The notes under the pieces were generated by a model. The model saw only the letters and a list, made by a program, of their open reading frames with translations. It made no database searches and was not told the DNA's origin. Below are positions 8,190-17,338 of a DNA stretch of 64,000 bases, in pieces. Each line of letters begins with the position of its first letter. Positions within the stretch are counted from its first letter, which is position 1. The DNA comes from Jiangella mangrovi (lineage in GTDB: Bacteria > Actinomycetota > Actinomycetes > Jiangellales > Jiangellaceae). Both the position numbers and the translations under genes were made by a program. The stretch covers positions 1,116,001 to 1,180,000 of the forward strand of contig NZ_JACHMM010000001.1 in the NCBI RefSeq assembly GCF_014204975.1. The letters are read 5' to 3'.

Positions 8190-9392
8190 ATGGCGGAGAC
8201 GACCACGCTGCTGATCGAGATCGGCGCGCTCCTCTTGGGCATGGGCCTGCTCGGGCGCATCGCCGGTCGCGCCGGGGTATCGCCGATCCCGCTGTACCTG
8301 CTGGCCGGGCTGGCGTTCGGGCAGGGCGGGCTGCTGCCACTGTCGGCGAGCGAGGAGTTCTTCGAGGTCGGCTCCGAGGTCGGCGTCATCCTGCTGCTGG
8401 TCATGCTGGGCCTGGAGTACTCCGCCGGTGAGCTGCTGACGAGCATTCGCCGGTCCGCGCTGGCGGGGCTGCTCGACGCCCTGCTCAACGCGCTGCCGGG
8501 GGCGGCGCTCGCACTGCTGCTCGGCTGGGGCCCCGTGGCCGCCGTCGCGCTCGCCGGCGTCACCTGGGTGTCGTCGTCGGGCGTCATCGCGAAGGTGCTG
8601 CGTGACCTGGGCCGGCTGAACAACCGCGAGACGCCGGTGGTTCTGTCGATCCTGGTCATCGAGGACCTCGCGATGGCGTTCTACCTGCCGCTGCTCTCGG
8701 CGCTGGTGGTCGGGGCGGGGCTGGCCGAGGGCGCCCGGACCATGGCCATCGCCGTCTCCGCAGCGCTGGTCATCCTGTTCGCGGCGCTGAAGTACGGCCG
8801 GGTCATCTCCACCCTGTTCTCGCCGCGGCAGCGCGAGGCTCTGCTGCTGGGCGTGCTGGGGCTGACGATGCTGGTCGCCGGCGTGGCCGAGCAGGTCAAC
8901 GTGTCGGCGGCCGTCGGCGCGTTCCTGGTCGGCATCGCGATCTCGGGCCCGGTCGCCGAGCACGCGTCGGAGCTGCTGACGCCGTTGCGCGACGTGTTCG
9001 CGGCGGTGTTCTTCGTCTTCTTCGGGCTGCAGACGGACCCGGCCGAGATCGGGCCGGTCCTGCTGCCGGCCCTCGCGCTCGCGATCATCACGATCGCGAC
9101 GAAGCTGCTGACGGGCTACCTGGCCGCGCGGCGGGCCGGGATCGGCGAGCCCGGGCGGTGGCGGACCGGGCTGGCGCTGGCACCGCGCGGCGAGTTCTCC
9201 GTCGTCATCGCGGGGCTGGCGGTGAGCGCCGGCATCGAACCCACGCTGGCGCCGCTGGTGACGACGTACGTGTTGATCACCGTCGTGACCGGACCGCTGC
9301 TCGCGCGGCTGCCGGAGTCGCCGCGGTTCCGGGCGGCGCTGCGACGGCGGATGCTCAGCCGAGACCGGGGAGCAGTACCGCCGCGCCGGTGA
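8190..9392 (+). CDS. Cation:proton antiporter, CPA2 family (KhtU-like)
   Basis: A 400-residue integral membrane protein with about 12 hydrophobic segments, starting [20 protein letters not shown]. The CPA2 pattern [14 protein letters not shown] is near residue 40, followed by the helix [19 protein letters not shown]. It lacks the long KefC/TrkA-N cytosolic tail, consistent with a separate regulatory subunit encoded just upstream. The role is probably K+ or Na+ efflux coupled to H+. Its 3' end overlaps the convergent alcohol dehydrogenase gene by 38 bp. Confidence 0.9.
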   Translation: MAETTTLLIEIGALLLGMGLLGRIAGRAGVSPIPLYLLAGLAFGQGGLLPLSASEEFFEVGSEVGVILLLVMLGLEYSAGELLTSIRRSALAGLLDALLNALPGAALALLLGWGPVAAVALAGVTWVSSSGVIAKVLRDLGRLNNRETPVVLSILVIEDLAMAFYLPLLSALVVGAGLAEGARTMAIAVSAALVILFAALKYGRVISTLFSPRQREALLLGVLGLTMLVAGVAEQVNVSAAVGAFLVGIAISGPVAEHASELLTPLRDVFAAVFFVFFGLQTDPAEIGPVLLPALALAIITIATKLLTGYLAARRAGIGEPGRWRTGLALAPRGEFSVVIAGLAVSAGIEPTLAPLVTTYVLITVVTGPLLARLPESPRFRAALRRRMLSRDRGAVPPRR

Positions 9393-10359
9393 CGGCGTCG
9401 CCAGCCAGGTCGGCCAGGGCTCGGTCGGCCCGGCCCAGCGGATAGGGCGTGGTGGTGACCTGCAGGCGGTGCGCGCCGGCGAAGCGCAGGAACGCCCGTG
9501 CGTCGTCGCGGGTGTTGGCGGTGACGCTGCGCAGCTGCCGCTCCTGGAACAGGTGCCGCTGGTAGTCCAGCGGCGGAACGTCGGTGAGGTGGATGCCGGC
9601 GACCGCGAGCGTGCCGCCGCGGTCCAGCGCCTCGAGTGCCGTCGGCACAAGATCGCCGACCGGCGCGAACAGGAGGGCGGCTTCGAGCGGCTCCGGCGGC
9701 GGGTCGGCGGCGCCTCCGGCCGACGCGGCGCCCAGCTCGAGCGCCAGCGCCCGGGCGGCCGGGCTGCGGGTCAGGACGTGAACGGTGGCACCTTGGGCCA
9801 GCGCGACCTGCGCGGCCAGATGGGCGCTGGCGCCGAACCCGTAGATGCCCAGGCGCCCGCCGGCCGGAAGCTCCGCGCGGAGCAGCGCGCGGTAGCCGAT
9901 GATGCCGGCGCACAGCAGCGGCGCCAGCTCGGCGTCGTCGTAACCGGTGGGCAGCGCCAGCGCGTAGCCGGCCGGGACGGTGGCGTACTCGGCATACCCG
10001 CCGTCGGCGTCCCAGCCGGTGTAGACCGACGCCGGGCACAGATTCTCGGCGCCCCGGCGGCAGTAGGCGCAGGTGCCGTCGGTGCCGCGCAGCCAGGCGA
10101 TGCCGACGCGGTCGCCGGGGACGTGCCCGGCGTCGTCGGGTGCGGTCACGACCTCGCCGACGACCTCGTGGCCGGGGACGACGTGCGGGCGGTGCACCGG
10201 CAGGTCGCCCTCGGCGACGTGCAGGTCGGTGCGGCAGACGCCGCAGGCCAGGACGCGGACCAGCAGCTCGCCAGGGCGGGGCTCGGGGACCGGCTCGTCG
10301 ACGAGGGTGAGCGGCCGGGTCGCCATGGGCCCGGGCGCCGTGACCCGCCAGGCGCGCAT
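9355..10359 (-). CDS. Zinc-binding alcohol dehydrogenase family protein
   Basis: A 334-residue medium-chain dehydrogenase. Catalytic-zinc residues are visible: Cys42 in CGVCRTDLH and His64-Glu65 in [10 protein letters not shown]. The structural-zinc loop reads [15 protein letters not shown], with three of the four usual cysteines and Asp in the first position. The nucleotide-binding part has [15 protein letters not shown] (GxGxxA type). It begins 2 bp after the stop of the Uma2-family gene, so the two are almost certainly co-transcribed. It probably oxidises or reduces an alcohol/aldehyde pair; the substrate is unknown. Confidence 0.88.
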   Translation of the reverse strand: MRAWRVTAPGPMATRPLTLVDEPVPEPRPGELLVRVLACGVCRTDLHVAEGDLPVHRPHVVPGHEVVGEVVTAPDDAGHVPGDRVGIAWLRGTDGTCAYCRRGAENLCPASVYTGWDADGGYAEYATVPAGYALALPTGYDDAELAPLLCAGIIGYRALLRAELPAGGRLGIYGFGASAHLAAQVALAQGATVHVLTRSPAARALALELGAASAGGAADPPPEPLEAALLFAPVGDLVPTALEALDRGGTLAVAGIHLTDVPPLDYQRHLFQERQLRSVTANTRDDARAFLRFAGAHRLQVTTTPYPLGRADRALADLAGDAVTGAAVLLPGLG

Positions 10360-10361
10360 CG

Positions 10362-10934
10362 TCAGTCGAACGTCAGCAACGCATCGACGTCGACGGTCAC
10401 CGGGAACGGCCGCTCGAGCGCGATGACGCCCGAGCCGCGTGCGACCTCCTTGTAGGCCTCGCCCACCAGCTCATACGCCACGAACCGACTGTCGTCAGAA
10501 GCCGCCGGGTCGATGATCCAGTACGCCGGAATGCCGGCGTACTGATAGTCGGCGACCTTCCCGATCCGGTCGGTGCGCCGCGAGCCGGGTGAGACGACCT
10601 CGACCACCAGCCGCACGTCGGCCGGGTCGATCCGCGGCACGTCCAGGTGCGCCAGCGCCCGCGGGAACACGACGACGTCCGGGCCGCGCTCCGTCGGCGG
10701 GAACTGCGCCTCGATGGTCACGCCGATGTGCTGAAGGGCGACCAGGCCGTCGGGTAGCTGCGCGTGCAATCGCGTGACCAGTCGCTGCGCAACCAGCTGA
10801 TGTCCGACCGACGGGAACGAGTTCATGACGATCGTCCCGTCGACGAGCTCCCAGTACCGGTTGGCGTCGGTCTCCTCGAGTGCATCCCAGTCCTCGATGG
10901 TCAGGAGCTCCATGGGCACGGTGACCGTCGTCAT
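10362..10934 (-). CDS. Uma2 family endonuclease-like protein
   Basis: A 190-residue protein of the Uma2 (DUF820) group within the PD-(D/E)XK superfamily. The core is visible: GPDVVVFPR near residue 85, [21 protein letters not shown] near 109-130 with the Glu and Lys of the fold, then [10 protein letters not shown]. The start at 10934 has a very strong AAGGAGGT Shine-Dalgarno sequence. It sits directly ahead of the alcohol dehydrogenase in one transcription unit, an odd pairing. Nuclease activity is inferred from the fold; the biological role of Uma2 proteins is not known. Confidence 0.85.
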   Translation of the reverse strand: MTTVTVPMELLTIEDWDALEETDANRYWELVDGTIVMNSFPSVGHQLVAQRLVTRLHAQLPDGLVALQHIGVTIEAQFPPTERGPDVVVFPRALAHLDVPRIDPADVRLVVEVVSPGSRRTDRIGKVADYQYAGIPAYWIIDPAASDDSRFVAYELVGEAYKEVARGSGVIALERPFPVTVDVDALLTFD

Positions 10935-11019
10935 CGGTACCTCCTTCGCTCGATCGTGTTCTGACCTTCGAGTCATACCGTCACGATACGCAGTTCCGCA
11001 CCTTCGCGCAGTTGCCCGA

Positions 11020-11051
11020 ATCCGCCGGCCCGGTTGCCCGAACCGGCGGAT
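11020..11051. terminator. GC-rich hairpin downstream of the EEP nuclease gene
   Basis: A perfect 9-bp inverted repeat, ATCCGCCGG at 11020-11028 and CCGGCGGAT at 11043-11051, with an inner GGTT/AACC match. It lies in the 144-bp gap between the end of the EEP-family gene (11079, minus strand) and the start of the Uma2 gene, so it is placed to terminate the former. Three copies of TTGCCCGAA occur in and around it. Confidence 0.5.
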
Positions 11052-11078
11052 CCGGCGTCCGGAAACTTGCCCGAACCG

Positions 11079-11930
11079 CTAACTCCCCAGGCCGACGTGC
11101 GAACCGGGCAGCAGCACGTCCGCCTTCACCGGAAGGTGGTCCGAGGCGTCGGTCGTCACCACCGCGGCCGTCCGGGTGATGACGTCGCCGGACGTGAGGA
11201 CGTAGTCGATGCGGGCGTTCGGGTCCTCGGCCGGGTAGGTGTGGCCCTCGCCCGCGCCGCCGGCCTCCCACGCGTCCACGAGGTCGTCGACGAGCTCGCG
11301 GATCTCCGGCGCCGTCGGCACCGCGTTGAGGTCGCCGAGCAGCACGACCGACTCGTCCGGCTCGCCGATCAGCTCCTCGATGGCCGCGACCTGCTCGAGC
11401 CGCTCGTTGGCGTCGTTGTGCTGCAGGTGCGTGTTGTAGACCGTCGCCCAGACACCCCGCACGTTGATGCGGGCGCGCAGCAGGCCGCGCTGCTCGTGCC
11501 CCTCGTACTTGGGCAGGAAGGTGTTGTCCCACTCGCGGATCGGCCGCTCGCTGAGGATGGCGGTGCCGTACTGACGGCGCGGCTGGCCGGGCTCGAGCGG
11601 GTCCTGGTCGAGGTTGGCGCCGTAGACGACGTGCATGTCCAGCTCCTCGGCGAGCCAGGCGGCCTGGTCGACGAAGTCGCTGCGGGCGCCCCAGTGCCGG
11701 TCGACCTCCTGCAGGCCGACGACGTCGACGCCCTCGGACTCGATGACGTCGGCGACGCGCTGGAGGTTCAGCTGGTCGTCGGTGCCGATGCCGGCGTGGA
11801 TGTTGAAGCTCATGACCGACAGCGGGCGGTCACGCGGCGACGGGTCGGCCGACGAGGCGGGTTGTGCGGTCGCGGCCATCAGTCCCAAGACTGCCAGAGC
11901 CGCGGGCACGGCGGTGCGGAGCATGCGCAT
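11079..11930 (-). CDS. Secreted endonuclease/exonuclease/phosphatase family protein
   Basis: A 283-residue protein with a signal peptide (MRMLRTAVPAALAVLGLMA, cleavage probably near ASSA-DP, about residue 28). The mature part is an EEP domain with all core motifs: SFNIHAG with Asn, VGLQEVD (metal-binding Glu), NTHLQH, LLGDLNA (catalytic Asp and Asn), RIDYVL and DASDHLPV (catalytic Asp-His). Members are nucleases, sphingomyelinases or phosphatases that act on phosphodiesters. It is probably extracellular. It lies alone downstream of the giant caspase-helicase gene on the same strand. Confidence 0.88.
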   Translation of the reverse strand: MRMLRTAVPAALAVLGLMAATAQPASSADPSPRDRPLSVMSFNIHAGIGTDDQLNLQRVADVIESEGVDVVGLQEVDRHWGARSDFVDQAAWLAEELDMHVVYGANLDQDPLEPGQPRRQYGTAILSERPIREWDNTFLPKYEGHEQRGLLRARINVRGVWATVYNTHLQHNDANERLEQVAAIEELIGEPDESVVLLGDLNAVPTAPEIRELVDDLVDAWEAGGAGEGHTYPAEDPNARIDYVLTSGDVITRTAAVVTTDASDHLPVKADVLLPGSHVGLGS

Positions 11931-12014
11931 GGGGGAATCCCTTCGACGTCACGGGGCACGTGCCGTCGAGCTTTCCCACCATGGATGACTTGTAGACAAA
12001 CCTGCCGGAAACGG

Positions 12015-15000
12015 TCAGTCAATGAGCCCGTCGATCGGGTCGCCGGAGCGCACCTGCCACGTCGGCACCCGCAGCACCCGGGTCACCGGCGGCAGCCCCG
12101 ACTCCGGCACCAGGCCGGTCAGCAGGCGCCGCCGGCGCAGCAGCAGCCGCAGGTGGCGAGCGGAGTCCTCGCCCGGCCAGCCGCGGTCGATCAGCACCGC
12201 GGTGCTGCCGGACGGGGTGCGCACCAGCACGTCGACGCGGTAGCCGTCGACGACGGCGTTCGGCTCGACGTCGGTGTGCCCGGCGGCAGCGAGCCGGTCG
12301 CACAGCAGCTCGATCAGCGGGTCGGTGAAGACGGCGGACTCCAGCGGCGCCGGCGGGTTGGGCCGGACGTGGAAGGACCGGACGGCCGACATCCGCGCCA
12401 GCAGCGCCGGGAGCCCGGCCTGGCGCGACCAGAACCCGTGCTGCCCGACGGTGACGACGTGCGCACGCGTGCGGCTGATGGCGGCGCTCCACAGCGGGGC
12501 CTGGGCCAGCGCCCAGCGGACCGTCGCCGCCGGCATGTCCTCGCCCGCGACCAGCGACAGCACGACGGCGTCGCAGTCGACGGGCTCGCCGTCGGCCACG
12601 CACACCACCGGCACCGGCTCGAACCGGAACAGCGACCGCAGCTCGTCGGCCTGCGCCCGGAACGGTGTGACGACCGCGATGGTGGCGTCCTCGGGGAGCT
12701 GCTCGCGCAGTTCCTTGACCGCCCACACGACGCGGTCGATCTCGGCCTGGTTGCGCCACGACCCGCCGTTGGCGCCGCGCTCGGGCGTGCCGGTGACGTC
12801 CTCCCAGAGCAGCAGCGTGGCGTCGCCGGTCTCGGGGTCGAGCGCCCGGGGCAGCGCGCCGACGTCGGTGACGACGGTGAGCCGGCCCTCGTAGCAGTGC
12901 TCGTCGACGATGCGGGCGATGCCGGGGTGCGAGCCGTCGTGCTCGTCGAGCAGCAGCGGCTCCTCGACGTTCGGCAGTGCGGCGTCGTAGACCGAGTCGC
13001 CGCGGAACGACAGCCGCCGCTCGGCCAGGAACCCGGCGGAGAGCCCCGCGGCCCGGCGCGCCCGACGCAGCCGGTGGTCGCTGAGGCCGGGCGCCCGGAC
13101 CTGCTGGCGGGGGTCGCCGACGATCAGCGCCCGGCGCGCGCGGAACAGCAGCGGCAGCGCGGCCGAGACCGGCGCGCGGTGGGCGTCGTCGATGACCACG
13201 AGGTCGAACATGCCGGCCTCGAGCGCCAGCTGGCCGGCGTCCTCGAGCGTGACGGCCCAGCCGCCGAGGTGGCTCAGCAGCTCGCGGTGGCTGGTCTGCC
13301 GGTTCCGGCCGCCCGGCTCAAGCGCGATGCGGCGCGCCTCGAGCCGCTCGCGGGCGGTCGCCGCCTGCTCGCCGACGACCACCGAGACCAGCTCGGTCGA
13401 CAGCTCGGCGACCCGGGCGGCGAGGTCGCGGCCCTCGCGGTCGAGGGCGTCGTCGGTGACGGCGAGCACCTCGCGCTTGTCCTCGCGCAGGCGCTCCTCG
13501 GCCCGGGCGAACAGCAGCAGGGTGTCGTAGGCGGCGGGCTCGAGCAGCGCGTCGCGGACGGTGTCGCCGTCGGCCCCCGCCTCGGCGACGGCGTGCACGT
13601 ACGCGAGCACCAGGTTGCGCCGGCGCAGCCCGCCCATGAGGTGCGTCTCGGTGAGGGTGCGCGCGCGGTCGATCCAGTCGCTCAGGCCCGGGTCGTCGTC
13701 GCGCCAGGCCGCGGCCAGCACGTCCGCCGGCACGCCGAGCCGCTCGGCCGCCGTCGCCCGCGCCGTCGTCGTCTTGCGCATCAGGATCTCGAGGTCGTTG
13801 CGCTCGGCCAGCCGCTCGCGCCAGGCCTTGACCTGCGCCTGGGTGGCTGCCAGCTCGGCGGCCACGGAGCCCCGGGCCCGGCCGCGCCGCTCGTCCTTGG
13901 TGGAGCGCAGCAGCTCGCGGACCACCTGCTTCTCCTCGGCCCGCGCCTGCGCGTCGCCGGTCTTGACCAGCAGACCGGTGGTGAGGGCGCCGCACCGGTC
14001 GGCCAGCCGCTGCAGCGCGGCGTCGTCGGCCGAGGCCACGAGCACCTTCTGCCCGGCGGCGACCGCGGTGGCGACGACGTCGACGATGACGTCGCCCGCC
14101 CCGGTGCCGGGCGGGGCGGTGACGACGGTGAGCGGCCGCGACATGGCTGCCGCGACCACGGCCTCCTGGCTCTCGTTCAGCTCGGCCGGCAGCACGGGGG
14201 TGACGAAGGAGCGGGTGGTCGTGCGCAGCCCGACCGGCTTGCCCAGGAACTCCAGGGCCGTGCCCGGGACGTCGGCCAGCCGCTCGGCCAGCTCGCCCAG
14301 CTCGGCGGCGACGGCCTGCTGGGCGGCGCGATCGGACTCGGCGTAGAGGACGCCGGCGGTGTTGTGCACGCCGGTGCGGTTCGCGGTCTTCAGCTCGACG
14401 GCGCTCAGCGCGGCCGGGTCGAGCGCGTCCAGCTCGGTCAGCCCGAGCCGCTTCAGCAGCTGGCGGATCGCCACCAGCATCTGGTCGCGGTCGCCGGGCT
14501 TCCAGCCCTGCCGCCAGGCCGCCAGCAGGCTGGCCGCCTCTTGGTCGTCGAGGCAGGCCTGCAGGACCCCGGCGTGCGGCAGCACCGGGCCGGTCGGGCG
14601 CAGCGCCGCGGCCCCGCGTGCGTCGACGGTGACCTCGGCGCGGCGCACCAGCAGCGGCGCGACGGTCGACGAGGCGAGCGGGTCGCCGGAGTTGCGGCGG
14701 CCGGCGCCGGCGAGCGTGACGAGCGGGTAGCCGTACCAGACGTCGCGCTCTTTCCAGTCGAACGTGTCGACGCCGGCGGGCGCGAGGGCGGTGGCCTCGA
14801 CGCCGCTGAGCAGCAGCTCCGCGCCGTCGGCCATGGGGAACCAGTCGGCCGCCTCGCCGGTGCGGCTGGGCAGCGCGCCCGGCGACGGGGCCTCCGCCAG
14901 ACAGGCGCGGTAGTAGGCGATGACCTCGCGCCAGCCCGGGTCGGCGACCTGGTCGCCGTGCTCGCCGTCGGCCGTCCCCGCACCGCCGGCGGACGCGCCG

Positions 15001-16034
15001 GTGGCCGGTGCGGCGGGCGCGAGGGTGGCGGTGGCGCCGCCCCAGCCGCCCTTGCCGCCGTCGGGGCCGCGGCCGCGCACACCGTCGGCGTCGCCGTCGA
15101 GCAGGCTGAGCGCCCGCACCGCGGACCGCGCGATGACGTGGTTGCCGGCGACCGCCAGCGTCGACGTGGCCGGCAGCTGCTCGGCCCGGAGGCCCTGCTC
15201 GGTGAGCCGCTCCGTCAGGTAGGTCGCGAGGTCGTCGGCGGTGACCCACGGGCCCAGGCCGCGCTTGACCCGCCCGGTGCGCAGGCCCTCGACGATCTCG
15301 CCGGTGAACCGCGTCGTGCCGAGGCGCGCGACCGGCTCGGCCATGGCCGCCGCCGGCTGCGGCACCTGCGACGCCGAGATGACGTAGACACCGGCCGGCT
15401 CGAGCATGACCTGACGGCGCTGGACGGCGAACCGGTCGGTCTCGGCGCCCGGCAGGCAGGTGTCGAGGAGCACGACCTTGCTGGCCGCCCGGCACTCCTG
15501 CAGCTGGTCGCGGAGGAAGTCGGCGGGGATGGCGGTGCGCTCGAGGTCCGCGGGGTCGGTGTCGGCCGCGGCGAGGTAGAGCCGGCCGTCGGCCGCGGAC
15601 ACCTGCGCGTAGCCGGTGAGGTACACGAGGACGGTGTCGGCCAGCGCGCGCTCGTCGAGGAACGTCTCGATGGCCCGCATGACCTCGCCGCGGCTGCCGT
15701 CGGGCACCACCTGGCACGTGTCGACCATGCCCACGTCGGCACGCTCCAGGACCTGCCGCAGCTGCCGCAGCCCGGCCGCCGCGGCCGGCAGCAGCGGGTA
15801 GCCCGCGTGGTCGTGCACGGCGGTGCCGACGAGCAGGGCCGCGCGGTCGCCCGCGGGCAGCTGCCGGCGGTCCGGAACCGCGGGCGCGACAGCGGACTCC
15901 GCGGCCGACGGGAAACGCAGGGACGCGTCCGGAGTCCGCCTCGACGACACCGGAAGTGTGGCGGTGGCCGGACGGACTGCCACGAATCGGTCGCGGACGT
16001 GATCGGCCCGCACATTCATCGACAGCTCGTTCAT
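12015..16034 (-). CDS. Caspase-like / DNA2-NAM7 helicase-like / C-terminal nuclease-like fusion protein
   Basis: A 1339-residue protein. Residues about 62-245 look like a caspase (C14) domain: RAALLVGTAV, then VLVYLTGYAQV at 136-146 where caspases have a GHG motif, and VVLLDTCLPG with Cys193 in the catalytic position; the His is replaced by Tyr142. Residues about 610-1235 form an SF1 DNA2/NAM7-type helicase: Q-motif LNESQEAV, Walker A-like APPGTGAGD lacking the Lys-Thr/Ser, Walker B-like VVIDDAH near 947, VGDPRQQ near 975, VVTPFRAQ, and ISRTRAHVVTVG with Arg. The C-terminus (about 1238-1339) resembles the REase-like domain often found after such helicases, with GYRVDVLV but no clear acidic/Lys pair. 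A GAGGGAG Shine-Dalgarno sequence precedes the start. It appears monocistronic. The role is unknown; I infer a regulatory or conflict-related scaffold. Confidence 0.75.
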   Translation of the reverse strand: MNELSMNVRADHVRDRFVAVRPATATLPVSSRRTPDASLRFPSAAESAVAPAVPDRRQLPAGDRAALLVGTAVHDHAGYPLLPAAAAGLRQLRQVLERADVGMVDTCQVVPDGSRGEVMRAIETFLDERALADTVLVYLTGYAQVSAADGRLYLAAADTDPADLERTAIPADFLRDQLQECRAASKVVLLDTCLPGAETDRFAVQRRQVMLEPAGVYVISASQVPQPAAAMAEPVARLGTTRFTGEIVEGLRTGRVKRGLGPWVTADDLATYLTERLTEQGLRAEQLPATSTLAVAGNHVIARSAVRALSLLDGDADGVRGRGPDGGKGGWGGATATLAPAAPATGASAGGAGTADGEHGDQVADPGWREVIAYYRACLAEAPSPGALPSRTGEAADWFPMADGAELLLSGVEATALAPAGVDTFDWKERDVWYGYPLVTLAGAGRRNSGDPLASSTVAPLLVRRAEVTVDARGAAALRPTGPVLPHAGVLQACLDDQEAASLLAAWRQGWKPGDRDQMLVAIRQLLKRLGLTELDALDPAALSAVELKTANRTGVHNTAGVLYAESDRAAQQAVAAELGELAERLADVPGTALEFLGKPVGLRTTTRSFVTPVLPAELNESQEAVVAAAMSRPLTVVTAPPGTGAGDVIVDVVATAVAAGQKVLVASADDAALQRLADRCGALTTGLLVKTGDAQARAEEKQVVRELLRSTKDERRGRARGSVAAELAATQAQVKAWRERLAERNDLEILMRKTTTARATAAERLGVPADVLAAAWRDDDPGLSDWIDRARTLTETHLMGGLRRRNLVLAYVHAVAEAGADGDTVRDALLEPAAYDTLLLFARAEERLREDKREVLAVTDDALDREGRDLAARVAELSTELVSVVVGEQAATARERLEARRIALEPGGRNRQTSHRELLSHLGGWAVTLEDAGQLALEAGMFDLVVIDDAHRAPVSAALPLLFRARRALIVGDPRQQVRAPGLSDHRLRRARRAAGLSAGFLAERRLSFRGDSVYDAALPNVEEPLLLDEHDGSHPGIARIVDEHCYEGRLTVVTDVGALPRALDPETGDATLLLWEDVTGTPERGANGGSWRNQAEIDRVVWAVKELREQLPEDATIAVVTPFRAQADELRSLFRFEPVPVVCVADGEPVDCDAVVLSLVAGEDMPAATVRWALAQAPLWSAAISRTRAHVVTVGQHGFWSRQAGLPALLARMSAVRSFHVRPNPPAPLESAVFTDPLIELLCDRLAAAGHTDVEPNAVVDGYRVDVLVRTPSGSTAVLIDRGWPGEDSARHLRLLLRRRRLLTGLVPESGLPPVTRVLRVPTWQVRSGDPIDGLID

Positions 16035-16243
16035 CAGGCTCCCTCGCGTCTGGCCTGGATGGCGGCGAACACCCCGTTCACCTGCAGTTCTCTCGCAGAC
16101 TAAGTACGCATCGCGACGTATGTCGGGTCTTGGAGCAATATGGTCCGAACACCCGATGGAGTACTCGGACGAGAGGATCGTGGTGATCTAGAAAGACGTC
16201 CCGTATAACCCCGCGCGCATTCGATCATGAGAATTCCGGGTTG

Positions 16244-17227
16244 TCATCCCGAACCGGGACCGGTCAGTCCGCGGGCCACCGCGAGCACCCCCGCCTGGAA
16301 CCGCGTCCGCGCGCCGAGTGTCTCCATGAGCACCGCCAGCTGCCGGCTCAGCGTCCGCGGGCTCACTCCCAGCTGGCGGGCGATCGCCTGGTCGCCGAGC
16401 CCGGCCACCAGCAACGGCACCAGCGCTGCGACGGCCGCATCCGCCTCGCCCGCGCCGGTCTGCTGCCCCGTCCCCTCTAGTCCGGCCAGCGGCAGCGCGA
16501 GGTCCCACAGCACCTCGAACAGCGACACCAGCGCGTCGACGAGCGTCGAGGCGTGCACCACCAGCGCCTGCTCGGCACTCTGCTCGAAGCTCAGCGGCAG
16601 GATGGCGACCTCGCCGTCGGCGATGGCCATCTTCAGCGGCACCACGGGCGACGTCCGCGCCTCCTCGCCGGCGTCGACCAGGCGGCGCAGCTCGTCGAGG
16701 CGGCCGGGCCGCTCCAGCCCCTCGGGCGCGTAGATGCCGCGGCAGCGGACGCCGCGGGCGAGCAGCTCGTACTCGCGGTCGTTCGGCTGGTCGAGCGTCT
16801 GCGCGTACGGCGGCCGGTCCAGCACCAGCAGCTCACGCGTGACCGTCTGCTCCATCTGCATGAAGCGGTGTGCGACGGCCGGCCTGCCGCGGACGATCTC
16901 GATGAGGTCGCCCGACTCGTGCACGTGCTCGGCGGACATCTCCTGCAGCAGGCCGCGGGCCGACTCGCGGGCCAGCGCCAGCTCCTGCTGGCGCTGCGCG
17001 ACCAGCACGTCCACGGCGACGTCGGGGCGGGCCGGCAGCAGCCGCACCGGCGTCCCGGCGAGCCTCGTGACCAGGCCGAGCTCCTCGAGCCGGCGCACCG
17101 AGCGCCGCAGCGTCGATGCCGCGTGCCCGGCGAGGTCGGCGAGGTCCTCGGAGGTGCTGCCCGGGTAGCGCAGCAGCGTCCGGTACACCTCTTCGTCCAA
17201 GGGCGTCACGCCCAGTGCCTGCAGCAT
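16244..17227 (-). CDS. TrmB-like/LuxR-type HTH transcriptional regulator
   Basis: A 327-residue regulator with two DNA-binding modules. The N-terminus (residues 1-60) is a TrmB-type winged helix (VTPLDEEVYRTLLRYPG, then LRRSVRRLEELGLVTR). The middle resembles the TrmB/PLD-like effector region. The C-terminus is a LuxR-type HTH (LGDQAIARQLGVSPRTLSRQL). The ATG at 17227 starts the winged helix. It is divergent from the secreted subtilase at 17339 with a palindrome between them at 17243, which suggests it regulates the protease or itself. The signal is unknown. Confidence 0.83.
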   Translation of the reverse strand: MLQALGVTPLDEEVYRTLLRYPGSTSEDLADLAGHAASTLRRSVRRLEELGLVTRLAGTPVRLLPARPDVAVDVLVAQRQQELALARESARGLLQEMSAEHVHESGDLIEIVRGRPAVAHRFMQMEQTVTRELLVLDRPPYAQTLDQPNDREYELLARGVRCRGIYAPEGLERPGRLDELRRLVDAGEEARTSPVVPLKMAIADGEVAILPLSFEQSAEQALVVHASTLVDALVSLFEVLWDLALPLAGLEGTGQQTGAGEADAAVAALVPLLVAGLGDQAIARQLGVSPRTLSRQLAVLMETLGARTRFQAGVLAVARGLTGPGSG

Positions 17228-17242
17228 GGCGAGATGATGCCA

Positions 17243-17258
17243 TGGCGAGCACTCGCCA
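17243..17258. promoter_or_regulatory. Palindrome between divergent regulator and subtilase, candidate operator
   Basis: TGGCGAG-CA-CTCGCCA, two perfect 7-bp arms around a 2-nt centre, 15 bp upstream of the TrmB/LuxR-type regulator start and about 80 bp upstream of the subtilase start. The position between divergent genes suggests an operator for the regulator. No binding data are available. Confidence 0.4.
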
Positions 17259-17338
17259 GGCCCAGCTCTGGTGCCACCGAGCGCCCGGACCGAACACTGG
17301 ACGGCACTTCCCCCTTGCGACAATGTGAAGGAGCCGTC

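Noticed and set aside
11034..16103. A 1689-codon open frame on the plus strand opposite the caspase-helicase gene
   Set aside because: Its product is Arg/Gly/Val-rich with no domain; it is the shadow of high-GC codons in the minus-strand gene, whose frame carries recognisable motifs.
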